Source: Chloroflexi bacterium TSY
GTDB taxonomy: Bacteria; Chloroflexota; Anaerolineae; Caldilineales; Caldilineaceae
NCBI GenBank assembly: GCA_019217005.1
Contig: JAHBNG010000024.1
Coordinates: 85,838 to 149,837 of the forward strand
Direction of reading: 5' to 3'
DNA length: 64,000 nt
Shown piece by piece: positions 20,733 to 28,762 of the stretch. The position numbers were made by a program, and so were the translations under genes. A model generated the notes under the pieces. It was not told the DNA's origin. It worked only from the letters and a program-made list of their open reading frames with translations, and made no database searches. The number at the start of each line of letters is the position of its first letter. The stretch's first letter is position 1.

Positions 20733-22296
20733 ATGCAATTGCCGATAGTGAATGTAGCGCCACTGGTCAGGGAGCATAGCGAAACCTTTCGTTCAGTATT
20801 TGCCAATCGTAAACAGTTTCGCCACTTTGAAAACTATCTGACGGGTCTGATGGTCTTGGACAACAAAAGCATGGCAAATATTGCCCGCTGCATTCTAGAT
20901 AGTGCAGATAAGACGAATATATCACGGTATTTGAGTGAAGCTCCTTGGCGAGCCGAAAAACTCAATGATGAGCGTATAGGTTACATGAAGTCAGAGACAG
21001 CACAATACCAACGTTCAGAGTCAGAATCGGTATTAGCGATTGACGATACACTATGTGAACACGTGGGAAGTCTGTTCGAGTATATCGATACACACTACAA
21101 TCATAGCAATGGTCAGCATCCACTGGCTCATAACTTAGTCACAAGTCACTATGTCAGTGGCGCTGTTCGTTTTCCGGTCGATGCAAGTATCTACCGACGG
21201 TACGAAGAGTTTACCGACTGGGAAGCATTTGTGGAAAACCATTTCCCAGTGACTGAGATTCCCAAGAAAAAGAAAGAACGAACCGCTTTTCATAAACGAG
21301 TGGATAGCCACCTATTAACTGACCCCGCCTTTCGAGGGCTAGACGAAGCGTTTAAGACCAAGATAACCATTGCCAGTGAACTGGTTGAAAAGCTGTTGAA
21401 CGAACCCTTATCTTTGGTTGGGCTCTTCGATGGTTGGTATCTCGCTCCAGATCTTCTAGCTGTACTCGATCGTCTGAATAAAGATTGGATCAGCATCTTG
21501 AAGTGCAATCGCAATCTGGAGACAAATAGCTTTCGTTTGCGAGATGAAGACGGTCAGCCGATAACTTTCGAGGGGCCACATATTAAAGTCAAAGAGTTGG
21601 TCCCCTACATCCCCCAGAATGCCTACAAACCTGTCACCATTGATGGTCGTACTTACTATACCTTTACCATGACTGTGCGTATCCCTTCTATCGGCAAGGT
21701 ATGCATCGTGATTAGTTTTGATAATCCTGAATTGGGGGTGGTTCAGAATTAGGTTTACACTTTTGATACATAGATAAAAATCTATATGAGGTCATTTTCT
21801 GCCTGAGCATGGCTCAAAGTAGAAAATATAAACATCTTTTCTCTTTGCAAAAATGTAAACCTAATTGTCCGCCTAAAATGAACCACCCCCTGAATTGCAA
21901 GGCAATTAGGCCGTTTTAGTGACCAATCGCACTGATTGTAATGCCAAACGCATTCTCTCGATTTACCTGCTTCGTTGGCCTATCGAGACGGTTTATCAGG
22001 ATGGTAAACAACTGCTTGGCCTTGATGAATATTGCATGCGAACTGCCCACGCCTTTCAAAAACATTGGTCTCTGGTCTTCGTGGCTTATTCTCTCTTGCA
22101 CCTTGATTGTTTGGGACCATCATTGGCTAAAACTCAATTCTCGCCCAGCAAATCCCTTGGTGAGGCTACTCGGCAGCAAGCTCAGTCACTAATTCAAGAT
22201 CTCATCTTGACTGCACATCATGCCTTGAATGACGGACAGGAGATTGCAGAGGTCTTCGCTACCCTTTTCGCCAAACAGCAGGCCTGCTCTGCTTAA
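20733..22296 (+). pseudogene. IS701-like DDE transposase, disrupted by MITE-A
   Basis: The first part (20733-21752) carries the head YLTGLMVLDNKSMANIA, the first catalytic Asp in VLAIDDTLCEHVGS and the second in GLFDGWYLAPDLLAVLD. The second part (21919-22296) has the late Glu block IYLLRWPIETVYQDGKQLLG. A 155-bp MITE plus 8-bp target duplication at 21735-21897 splits them. Compared with copy 2, one A is missing near 21395 and two bases near 21425, a compensated frameshift that changes about ten residues just before the second Asp. SD AAGGAG precedes the start. Confidence 0.85.
21735..21889 (-). mobile_element. MITE-A copy 1 (155 bp) inside IS transposase
   Basis: Ends GGGGTGGTTCA and TGAACCACCCC; the target CTGAATTG is duplicated exactly at 21727-21734 and 21890-21897. 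Subterminal AGGTTTACA/TGTAAACCT and an inner palindrome (catatag/ctatgta region) make it foldable as one long hairpin. Copies: 27026, 46463, 54339 and the diverged 58795. No coding capacity. Confidence 0.93.
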
Positions 22297-22434
22297 TTTT
22301 GACTTTGTCAAATCCGGCACCTGCTCAAAATACAACTATCGAGTTATTTTTTCTTGGTTTCACTTACATCTCGGCAGAAGGTGATGAGCGATATTTTGGG
22401 TGTTGTATACAAATTCGAAAATTGGAGCAACGAG

Positions 22435-22875
22435 ATGACGATAAGAACACGTGGTCGGGCGCTTTCCAGACTGCGCCCAACATTAGATACAAAATTTCAT
22501 ATTGATTATTCCTGGTGGGAACATAGTGGTCAGAATTTCCGCCTCTATCTGCGCGATCAATTGTGTGCTAAATGCCGCGATCGGTTTGCTGATCACCAGA
22601 ATACTGAAGACGTCGATTGGGTTGATCCCACAACTGGAGAAGTACATCGGACAGATGCTCTGCGGGAGTGCCTGCGAACACAGTGTGCCAACGATCCGGA
22701 CTACATTAATGAGCGATTACCCATTGCGTCGGCCTGCTTTCGCATTTTTCTTGCCAACAATAACACTGCGCTTTCTCCAAATGAATTGGCCCAACTTCTG
22801 CCCTGGAAACCACCCGACGCCATCTTAAAGACGCTGAGCGGGCGAAAGGTCTATTTAGGGCTGCGGCCAGCATAA
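22435..22875 (+). CDS. Hypothetical protein with a CxxC pair, 146 aa
   Basis: Not recognised. Start MTIRTRGRALSRLRPTL at 22435 has GGAG 7 nt upstream; the frame is open to 22354, but that part is next to the IS end. Features: IDYSWWEHSGQNFRLYLRD, a possible metal-binding pair CAKCRDRF, an acidic segment, and a C-terminal helix-turn region NNTALSPNELAQLLPW that ends in a GR-rich tail. It may be the functional partner of the 530-aa gene at 18855, from which IS copy 1 separated it. Confidence 0.6.
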   Translation: MTIRTRGRALSRLRPTLDTKFHIDYSWWEHSGQNFRLYLRDQLCAKCRDRFADHQNTEDVDWVDPTTGEVHRTDALRECLRTQCANDPDYINERLPIASACFRIFLANNNTALSPNELAQLLPWKPPDAILKTLSGRKVYLGLRPA

Positions 22876-22890
22876 GCTACATATGTCACG

Positions 22891-22933
22891 CTGGAGATGA
22901 TGACCTATGGGTGTCATAGGTCATCATCTCCAG
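22891..22933. terminator. Perfect 19-bp stem between convergent genes
   Basis: CTGGAGATGATGACCTATG (22891-22909) pairs perfectly with 22915-22933 across the loop GGTGT. It sits 15 nt after the rightward stop and 14 nt before the leftward stop, the classic position of a bidirectional terminator; no U tract is present. Confidence 0.8.
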
Positions 22934-22947
22934 AAAGAGTTGCCTCA

Positions 22948-23949
22948 TTATTTGGCAATCAATATACCTGGCGAACACTGTATAAAATAGTCACCGTCCT
23001 TTTTGACATAGGAGGTTGGTAATTCTCCTTTTTTTACGAACCAAAGTGCCTCGGTTAACAGAAGAACCTCTCCATTTATCTTACACCGATAAAATCGATT
23101 CCAATTGTCTGTGCCTCGCATAAAGTTATAAGCGCGGCGAGCGGACCATTCAGTGCGAATTTCGAAATCATCTTGCGTAGGCCACGACTGATAACTTCCA
23201 CCCGTAGACTGTGGGGTGCGTGGAATATTCCCCTTCTTGATCTCGCCCAACAGCTCAATCAGCAGCTGGCCGCCTTCCTCCGCATGAACCTGCTCAACTT
23301 CCTGGTACCGTAGACCATCTTTCAAATAGACAGCTTTCTGAATCGCAATATCTCCTGTATCAAACGTTGCATCCATCCAGTGAATTGTCACACCCGTCTC
23401 TGGATCTTGACTCGCTTTATCTTGGCTTTCACTATCTGTACGCACACTATCTTGCTGCCGAGCGATGTTGTAGCCATCGCGCAAAATCCAAAAGAGCGGA
23501 GTCGGCCCCCGAAAGTGAGGGAGGAGTGATGGATGTACATTTAAAAAACCGAGTCGCGGTACCGCAAGTAAGGGGTCTGGAATTCGTTCATCAAAACAGG
23601 CAACGCAAGCAACATCTGCATCAAAGTCGGCAACTTGATTCAACGTAGCTGGGGCATTTAAGGTGCCGACCTCAAAAACTGGAATCTGAGACGACCATGC
23701 TTGTAGAATAATGTTTTGTTCTACGTGTGGCTGAGCGAGAAGTGAAGAGAGATCCAAAGAAGAGTCTTGTATTGTTGTATTTCTTGGTCGAACCGGTAGA
23801 ATATCAATTTGCTCAGGCGCACGCCTAAAGCCTGGGGCATAGACAAAAACGGCGGCGATATGAACGCCGCCAGCAAGAAGCTGATGTAGGACCACGCTCG
23901 AAAATGAGCCACGTGTGCCCCAAAACAAAACGCGTAGAGAGCGTTTCAT
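22948..23949 (-). CDS. Formyltransferase-family enzyme (Fmt/ArnA N-terminal-like)
   Basis: A 10-formyltetrahydrofolate-dependent formyltransferase fold. RVLFWGTRGSFSSVVL starts the Rossmann domain; the catalytic block LGFLNVHPSLLPHFRGPTPL holds the His and loop, and VTIHWMDATFDTGDIAIQ holds the catalytic Asp. The tail resembles the second domain of Fmt-like proteins. It is probably not the housekeeping Fmt, since the neighbour is a VOC protein 15 nt upstream in the same direction and the spacing of motifs includes a Ser/Gln-rich insertion. The frame is open to a TTG at 24117 (56 extra residues without likeness); I favour MKRSLRVLF. Substrate unknown. Confidence 0.72.
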   Translation of the reverse strand: MKRSLRVLFWGTRGSFSSVVLHQLLAGGVHIAAVFVYAPGFRRAPEQIDILPVRPRNTTIQDSSLDLSSLLAQPHVEQNIILQAWSSQIPVFEVGTLNAPATLNQVADFDADVACVACFDERIPDPLLAVPRLGFLNVHPSLLPHFRGPTPLFWILRDGYNIARQQDSVRTDSESQDKASQDPETGVTIHWMDATFDTGDIAIQKAVYLKDGLRYQEVEQVHAEEGGQLLIELLGEIKKGNIPRTPQSTGGSYQSWPTQDDFEIRTEWSARRAYNFMRGTDNWNRFYRCKINGEVLLLTEALWFVKKGELPTSYVKKDGDYFIQCSPGILIAK

Positions 23950-24131
23950 CTCTTTCTTTGGGCCAGATTCAGAAATCAAATCCAATCCGGGAACGGTTTT
24001 GGAATGTGGCACCTCTATATTTTTTAGACCCGTTGGAATAACCACATTTTCATCACAAGTATCATATAATCGTGGAGTCATTTTTGGCTCGATTTCACAA
24101 CTGGAATCTTCTGTCAAACGTAGCGTTCTTC

Positions 24132-25007
24132 CTAGGCCGCAGTCAGTGCAAGACGAGTTCCAATGGTAGAAGATGGATCGATCGTGAGAACTGTCTCACC
24201 ATCATTTTGAGATGTTACGTCCATCCCATTTTCTTTCAGTAACTGTCGAGCACTCTCAAGCTCTGAAACCTGCAACGTGATGGCATAGACCCCTTCCCCA
24301 ATCGCGTCAAGTTCCTCTTGAAGTGATCCATCTCCAGAAGGAACCAGCAGCTCAATCACAAACGAGTCAAGTGCATACCTCACCCGTCTTGCAGCCAACG
24401 CCGGCATATCCGAGTGATCAATCAGTTGTAGACCCAAATGAGAGCCATATAGATGCATGGCATTTTCTAGATTGGCGACTGCCACAGACACCCCCCTTAT
24501 ACGCGTCATGCCAAGAGGATGAGTACCTGGTGTCTCATACTGCAATCGCTCGTCGTCAGGCAGATCCCATTGAATAAAGAAAGGCCAAGGCTTACGATAC
24601 GCAGCACCGCCTGGAATTAAGAGTCGCCATTTGATCACTACGCCATCTGGCCGCGTTCGTTCCATGGCAAATGGACCCAGCGCCTCCAAACTGGCTATGC
24701 GAAAGTGGTCCGCAAGAGCGTCAATGTCATCTGTTGCCAAACAATAAGCCAATAAACCACCTTCGCATCCTCTTAAGAAATCAAGCAACCGGATCCGACC
24801 GGCCCCGGCGGTACGGAGTTCATCCTCATCAACAATACTGAGAAGTTCGAGATAGTCGAGACCAAAGCGCACCAACGCGTTGTGGGTCCCGCGGCCAGTG
24901 TGGCGGCCACCGAATTGAGCATCAAGCCCCAATTGCGTGCGGAAGAGATCGGTCGCCTGCGCAAGATCGCGGGTGGCGATGATGGCATGGTCAAAGCGGG
25001 TAATCAT
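24132..25007 (-). CDS. VOC-superfamily protein (glyoxalase-like), two-domain
   Basis: A 291-aa protein with two betaalphabetabetabeta modules: residues 1-125 (FDHAIIATRDLAQATDLFRT, DYLELLSIVDEDEL) and about 160-285 (RIRGVSVAVANLENAMHLY, FVIELLVPSGDG). His and Glu residues in these strands fit a single metal site. It belongs to the Glyoxalase_3-like group, with reaction unknown (isomerase, lyase or dioxygenase are all possible). SD AAGGA lies 7 nt before the ATG. It heads an operon with the formyltransferase-like gene. Two palindromic sites lie upstream, so it is probably regulated by at least one repressor. Confidence 0.75.
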   Translation of the reverse strand: MITRFDHAIIATRDLAQATDLFRTQLGLDAQFGGRHTGRGTHNALVRFGLDYLELLSIVDEDELRTAGAGRIRLLDFLRGCEGGLLAYCLATDDIDALADHFRIASLEALGPFAMERTRPDGVVIKWRLLIPGGAAYRKPWPFFIQWDLPDDERLQYETPGTHPLGMTRIRGVSVAVANLENAMHLYGSHLGLQLIDHSDMPALAARRVRYALDSFVIELLVPSGDGSLQEELDAIGEGVYAITLQVSELESARQLLKENGMDVTSQNDGETVLTIDPSSTIGTRLALTAA

Positions 25008-25071
25008 GGTTGGTTCCTTGTGAATCCGTTTGGCACTTCTCCATGGGCAAACGAAGGATTATCTATCTTTT

Positions 25072-25100
25072 ATACGATAGATATCGTATGGAAATCGTAT
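25072..25100 (-). promoter_or_regulatory. Palindromic operator with a third half-site
   Basis: ATACGAT-AGAT-ATCGTAT (25072-25089) is a perfect 7+4+7 palindrome, and ATCGTAT repeats at 25094-25100. It is 65-93 nt upstream of the VOC gene, a promoter-proximal position typical of GntR- or TetR-type operators. Regulator unknown. Confidence 0.6.
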
Positions 25101-25562
25101 GACTACAGTATAGTTCATTAAATTTGTGTGATTTTGTAAATCTGCCTCATTGAGGCTCTCAAGAGATCTCAATCTCGAGGACAAAATTAAGGCTCATCTA
25201 AGAAAATTGTGCAGATCGATGTTTTAGTCAGAGACGAAATATTGCTTTTGTACAATTTCGTCTGATGAGCGAAAATCAAATGATCATACAGTTCTCCCAA
25301 TGGTCTGGCCTGATAATGAACACGCAACTGAGGTTTCATAATACTGTCTCGTTGATTAAGGAATGAGCATTAAATAAGTTGAACATGCCATTCTCGAGTG
25401 AAACGAAGAATCTGTTCAAGGTATTTAATTCCGATTCCTTAATCATATGTATTGCGTTAAAGACAAAGTCGAGACCCCCATTCCGGCTCTGATGAAAACA
25501 TAGTTTTTCCTGTCGTTCAAGCGGACAACGGAAAGCCAAGTCTGCATACAGAGTTCAGTCTC
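25101..25562. other. Noncoding region with dispersed palindromic repeat
   Basis: Holds operator copy 2 and, at about 25389-25411, ATTCTCGAGTGAAACGAAGAAT, a variant of the very common CATTCT..GAAGAATC bacterial dispersed repeat. A related repeat is at 25812-25860. Otherwise nothing coding is supported. Confidence 0.45.
25233..25276 (-). promoter_or_regulatory. Putative operator, copy 2, upstream of the VOC gene
   Basis: Left arm GACGAAATATTG and right arm CAATTTCGTC face each other across an 8-nt spacer CTTTTGTA. The right arm and following TGATGAGCGAAAAT are shared with 32504-32529, and partly with 1661-1676. The most symmetrical of the three copies. Confidence 0.5.
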
Positions 25563-25799
25563 ATGCAAGATGATCCATTTTCCACTGAAGCAATTGTTAC
25601 CGAGATACGAGAGATGTTAAAAGATACGATCCAAAATGAACTCGCCGTGATCGTATTGAATGCATCGATCGCCGAATCTTCTACTGAGAAATCGGAAGCC
25701 AGCGCGCAACGCATAAAGAGCTCAGCCAGCAAAATTGCGGAGGTGATCGATTCACTCTCTGAAGATGCAATTCGCTGCTGGAAAAAGCGTTATCAGTAG
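25563..25799 (+). CDS. Small hypothetical protein, 78 aa
   Basis: Acidic, helical and Ser/Glu-rich (FSTEAIVTEIREMLKDTIQ, SEASAQRIKSSASKIAEVID), ending CWKKRYQ. No recognised family and only a weak AG-rich ribosome site. The regular amphipathic pattern and the inverted-repeat terminator right after it make it more than chance, but it could be a remnant. Confidence 0.4.
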   Translation: MQDDPFSTEAIVTEIREMLKDTIQNELAVIVLNASIAESSTEKSEASAQRIKSSASKIAEVIDSLSEDAIRCWKKRYQ

Positions 25800-25879
25800 A
25801 ACGCAATCGTGCCATTCTCGAGCAGAACGAAGGCTTGTCCTGGGCGAAGCCGAAGGAATCTAACGATTGCATTCTACTG
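25794..25879. terminator. 17-bp inverted repeat between convergent genes
   Basis: Arms 25794-25810 and 25863-25879 (CAGTAGAAYGCAATCGT, one mismatch) enclose a dispersed repeat, CTTGTCCTGGGCGAAGCCGA, of a type common in filamentous Chloroflexota as I recall. It separates the small rightward gene from the leftward dehydratase and can serve both as terminator. Confidence 0.6.
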
Positions 25880-25892
25880 GTTATCAGCAGGA

Positions 25893-27014
25893 CTACCAAT
25901 CGACTGCTGCTCCATCATCTGGATGATATGATTCTGGGTTGCGCCAATTGTGTCCGAGTTTGTCCGCCATTGCATCGTCATCTAGCTCAATACCTAAACC
26001 CGGTTTCGCCGGCAACTCTAGATATCCGTCTTTGAAGACAAACGGCTCTTTTAAATAGCCTTCTCCAAACGTAGTATGCTCTTGGGCCAGAAAATTGGGA
26101 ATCGAGGCATCCAGATGGAGACCGGCTGCCAACGAAATCGGACCAAGCGGACAGTGGGGTGCAATGGCTGCATAGTATGCCTCTGCCATACCCGCAATGA
26201 GCCGTCCCTCGAAAATACCGCCGGCATGAGAAATATCGGGCTGGAGGATGGAGGCCGCCCGTTTCTCCAATATCTCACGAAAGCCCCACTTGGTGAAAAT
26301 TCGTTCACCAGTCGCAATGGGGATATGTGTTTTGCGCGCCAGATCAGCCATAATGTCTACATTCTGACACTGAACTGGTTCTTCGATAAAAAGTGGTTGA
26401 TGGGGTTCCAAAGCCTTGATCAGCAAACCCGCTGTTTGGGGGCTAACCGCTCCATGAAAATCGATGGCAATATCAATATCCTTGCCAACGGCCTCCCGAA
26501 TTGCACCAAAGCGCTCCGCAACCCTCTCTACAAAACCAGGTGTCTCAATAATCCGTGCCGGACGTCCCCCAGCAACACCTGTTTTCAACGCCAAAAAGCC
26601 TTTCGCCACGGCGTCCTTGGCATTCTGGATGGCTTCCTCCGTGCTGCCACCCCCAATTCCTTTGTAAACTTTGATTCGATTCCGAAGTGGCCCCCCCATG
26701 AGTTTATAGACAGGCACACCTGCTGCTTTGCCAGCTAGATCCCAAAGTGCGTGATCAATTCCAGAAATAGCACTGGTCAAAACTGGTCCGCCACGATAAA
26801 AGGCATGTTTATACATTGCCTGCCAGTGGTGCATGACTCGGCTGGGGTCTTGACCAATCAGGGATGGTTCGAATTCAGCAACGGCTTGAGCGACCGTCAG
26901 AGCGCGGCCTTCTACAATCGGCTCACCCAATCCGACCAAGCCCTCATCAGTATGAATCTTCAAAAAAAGCCAGCGCGGTTTGACGAGAAAGGTTTCGAGT
27001 TTTGTAATTTTCAT
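25893..27014 (-). CDS. dgoD: Galactonate dehydratase-like enzyme (enolase superfamily, MR subgroup)
   Basis: A 373-aa enzyme. Capping domain LFLKIHTDEGLVGLGEP, then barrel motifs: GFLALKTGVAG near the active site, metal-ligand strand IDIAIDFHGAVSP, FIEEPVQCQNVDIMADLA, GERIFTKWGFREIL and LQPDISHAGGI. The catalytic His in APHCPLGPISLAA closes the site. DFHG plus APHCPLGPI is the DgoD pattern, so D-galactonate (or a close epimer) to 2-keto-3-deoxygalactonate is expected. Related members act on other aldonates. A MITE lies 11 bp upstream of the start, so its promoter has been displaced. The divergent zinc dehydrogenase may act in the same pathway. Confidence 0.87.
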   Translation of the reverse strand: MKITKLETFLVKPRWLFLKIHTDEGLVGLGEPIVEGRALTVAQAVAEFEPSLIGQDPSRVMHHWQAMYKHAFYRGGPVLTSAISGIDHALWDLAGKAAGVPVYKLMGGPLRNRIKVYKGIGGGSTEEAIQNAKDAVAKGFLALKTGVAGGRPARIIETPGFVERVAERFGAIREAVGKDIDIAIDFHGAVSPQTAGLLIKALEPHQPLFIEEPVQCQNVDIMADLARKTHIPIATGERIFTKWGFREILEKRAASILQPDISHAGGIFEGRLIAGMAEAYYAAIAPHCPLGPISLAAGLHLDASIPNFLAQEHTTFGEGYLKEPFVFKDGYLELPAKPGLGIELDDDAMADKLGHNWRNPESYHPDDGAAVDW

Positions 27015-27025
27015 GGTGTTTTTGC

Positions 27026-27180
27026 GGGGTGGTTCATTTTAGGCGGACAATTAGGTTTACATTTTTGCAAAGAGAAAAGATGTTTATATTTTCTACTTTG
27101 AGCCATGCTCAGGCAGAAAATGACCTCATATAGATTTTTATCTATGTATCAAAAGTGTAAACCTAATTCTGAACCACCCC
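27026..27180 (+). mobile_element. MITE-A copy 2 (155 bp)
   Basis: Intact ends GGGGTGGTTCA/TGAACCACCCC with an exact 8-bp target duplication GTTTTTGC (27018-27025 and 27181-27188). It is inserted between the dgoD-like start codon and its promoter. Nearly identical to copies 1, 3 and 4, hence recent. Confidence 0.93.
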
Positions 27181-27325
27181 GTTTTTGCTTTTATAAAATA
27201 TTTGGCTCAACCGGATCTCAGGAGTAAACCCGCTTTGGTTTCGATACGGCTACGCCACTCAACCGGCGCTAACCATTCCCGAGCTTGTCAACCCCTGAAT
27301 TTCCGAAGAACCTAAAATTTTTAAC

Positions 27326-27402
27326 AGTGTGTCCCAAAGTGTGCAAATCGAGACCGCTCCGTCAGAGAATCTACTCTATTCATTCACCTTGTGGTGCACA
27401 CC
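27326..27402. mobile_element. Palindromic MITE, family C, copy 3 (diverged)
   Basis: GTGTGTCCCAAAGTGTGCAAA at the left and CACCTTGTGGTGCACACCC at the right match the two ends of copies 1 and 2 in swapped order, while the centre CGTCAGAGAATC keeps their orientation. That pattern fits an old copy whose palindromic arms have drifted or flipped. Confidence 0.6.
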
Positions 27403-27623
27403 CAATTTTCGAGCGGTCGAGGGGTGTATTGTTCCAAAGCAGTTTACTTCGAGATGAGCAATTCTTCAAGTATGAGACGAAACGCTATATTGAAAACTCG
27501 CCCCGACACTCATATGCTTCTGGCATTGTTCTGGCCTCTTGTGTCTTTTTCCGTTAATGAGTACAATTTAGCAGCCGTTCTCATTTTTAAATCATACTGA
27601 GCACTGCCATAAGTTTAAAATCA

Positions 27624-27657
27624 ATTTGACCGTTTCAGTCGAGTAGAAACGGCAAAT
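27624..27657 (+). promoter_or_regulatory. Putative operator upstream of zinc dehydrogenase
   Basis: ATTTGACCGTTTC and GAAACGGCAAAT form an inverted repeat (CCGTTTC/GAAACGG core, 9-nt spacer) 50 nt before the ATG at 27707. Confidence 0.5.
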
Positions 27658-27706
27658 CTATTGTGAGTTTATGAGCGAGTGCGGTCTATAAGGAAAGAAA
27701 TCAAAG

Positions 27707-28723
27707 ATGAAAACAGTTATACTCAGCGAACCGGGCCATCTCGAATTAACCAACACGTCTCTACCTGAGCAACCCGGCCCAGGTGAAGCGCTGTTACGCA
27801 TTCATCGCGTCGGCATCTGTGGCACCGACTTACACGCATTCCGTGGACGCCAGCCTTATTTCACCTATCCTCGCATTCTGGGTCATGAACTTGGCACAGA
27901 GGTCATTGCTATTGGTGAAGACGTGACAAATGTACACGTGGGTGACCGGTGCGCGGTTGAACCTTACTGGAATTGCGGCACCTGCATCGCCTGTCGGCGC
28001 GGCAAAACCAACTGCTGTACGACGCTCCAGACCTATGGTGTCCATACAGATGGTGGCATGCGCGAACAGATTCTGGTGCCAGCCCATAAGCTCCACAAAT
28101 CGGAGACCCTCCCATTAGACCATCTTGCCACGGTGGAAATGCTCTGCATCGGTGCCCACGCAGTACGCCGTGCCCAATTGGAGCCCGGGGAAAATGTCCT
28201 TGTGATCGGGGTTGGTCCAATCGGACTGGGGGTGGCTCAGTTTGCTCTGATCGACGGGGCGAACGTCATCGCGATGGATATCAACGAGCAACGCATGGGC
28301 TTCTGTGAGCAGAATTTGGGCGTGAAGAATTTTGTCGATGGGCGAAAAGATGATGTAGCACAGTTGGAGCAATTGCTAGACGGTGACATGCCGACCGTGG
28401 TTTTCGATGCGACGGGCAGCGCCCAATCAATGATGAATGCCTTTAACCTGGTCGCTCATGGTGGCAAATTAGTCATGGTGGGCCTCGTACAGGACGATAT
28501 CACCTTTAGCGATCCCTATCTACACAGCCACGAAATGACCATTTTGAGCAGCCGCAATGCAATGGCCGATGATTTTCGCTGGGTGATCAAGAATCTAGAG
28601 AACGGGTCGGTCAACATCGCACCCTGGATTACTCACTATACCGATTATGATTCAATCGTTGATGAGTTTCCTGGTTGGCTTCAGCCAGAGACCGGTGTTG
28701 TCAAGGCGATGTTGAAGTTATAG
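27707..28723 (+). CDS. Zinc-dependent MDR dehydrogenase (sugar-acid or polyol type)
   Basis: A 338-aa medium-chain dehydrogenase/reductase. Catalytic zinc: Cys in VGICGTDLHAFRG, His in ILGHELGTEV, later Glu. Structural zinc: the four-Cys lobe CGTCIACRRGKTNCC. NAD-binding loop VLVIGVGPIGLGVAQ, then DINEQRM, an acidic residue favouring NAD. AAGGAAAG lies before the ATG. It resembles L-galactonate, L-idonate or threonine dehydrogenases. Placed opposite the galactonate dehydratase-like gene, oxidation of a sugar acid or sugar alcohol is the likely role; substrate not proven. Confidence 0.85.
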   Translation: MKTVILSEPGHLELTNTSLPEQPGPGEALLRIHRVGICGTDLHAFRGRQPYFTYPRILGHELGTEVIAIGEDVTNVHVGDRCAVEPYWNCGTCIACRRGKTNCCTTLQTYGVHTDGGMREQILVPAHKLHKSETLPLDHLATVEMLCIGAHAVRRAQLEPGENVLVIGVGPIGLGVAQFALIDGANVIAMDINEQRMGFCEQNLGVKNFVDGRKDDVAQLEQLLDGDMPTVVFDATGSAQSMMNAFNLVAHGGKLVMVGLVQDDITFSDPYLHSHEMTILSSRNAMADDFRWVIKNLENGSVNIAPWITHYTDYDSIVDEFPGWLQPETGVVKAMLKL

Positions 28724-28762
28724 AGAACACTCTTATCGGAGAGAAAAAAAGAAGGCGATGTG

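Larger units (their letters stand above)
20631..22343 (+). mobile_element. IS701-like insertion sequence, copy 1 (carries MITE-A)
   Basis: Bounded by CTCGATAGTTGT (20631) and ACAACTATCGAG (to 22343), a 12-bp inverted repeat seen identically around the second copy at 54010-55714. It holds a DDE transposase gene interrupted by a 155-bp MITE. No exact target duplication is visible here (flanks ctaatttt and ttattttt). Confidence 0.85.
27189..27706. other. Divergent noncoding region with MITE and a regulatory palindrome
   Basis: Contains a diverged family C MITE (27326-27402) and an operator-like palindrome (27624-27657). Short open frames over the MITE are not supported as genes. Confidence 0.45.
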
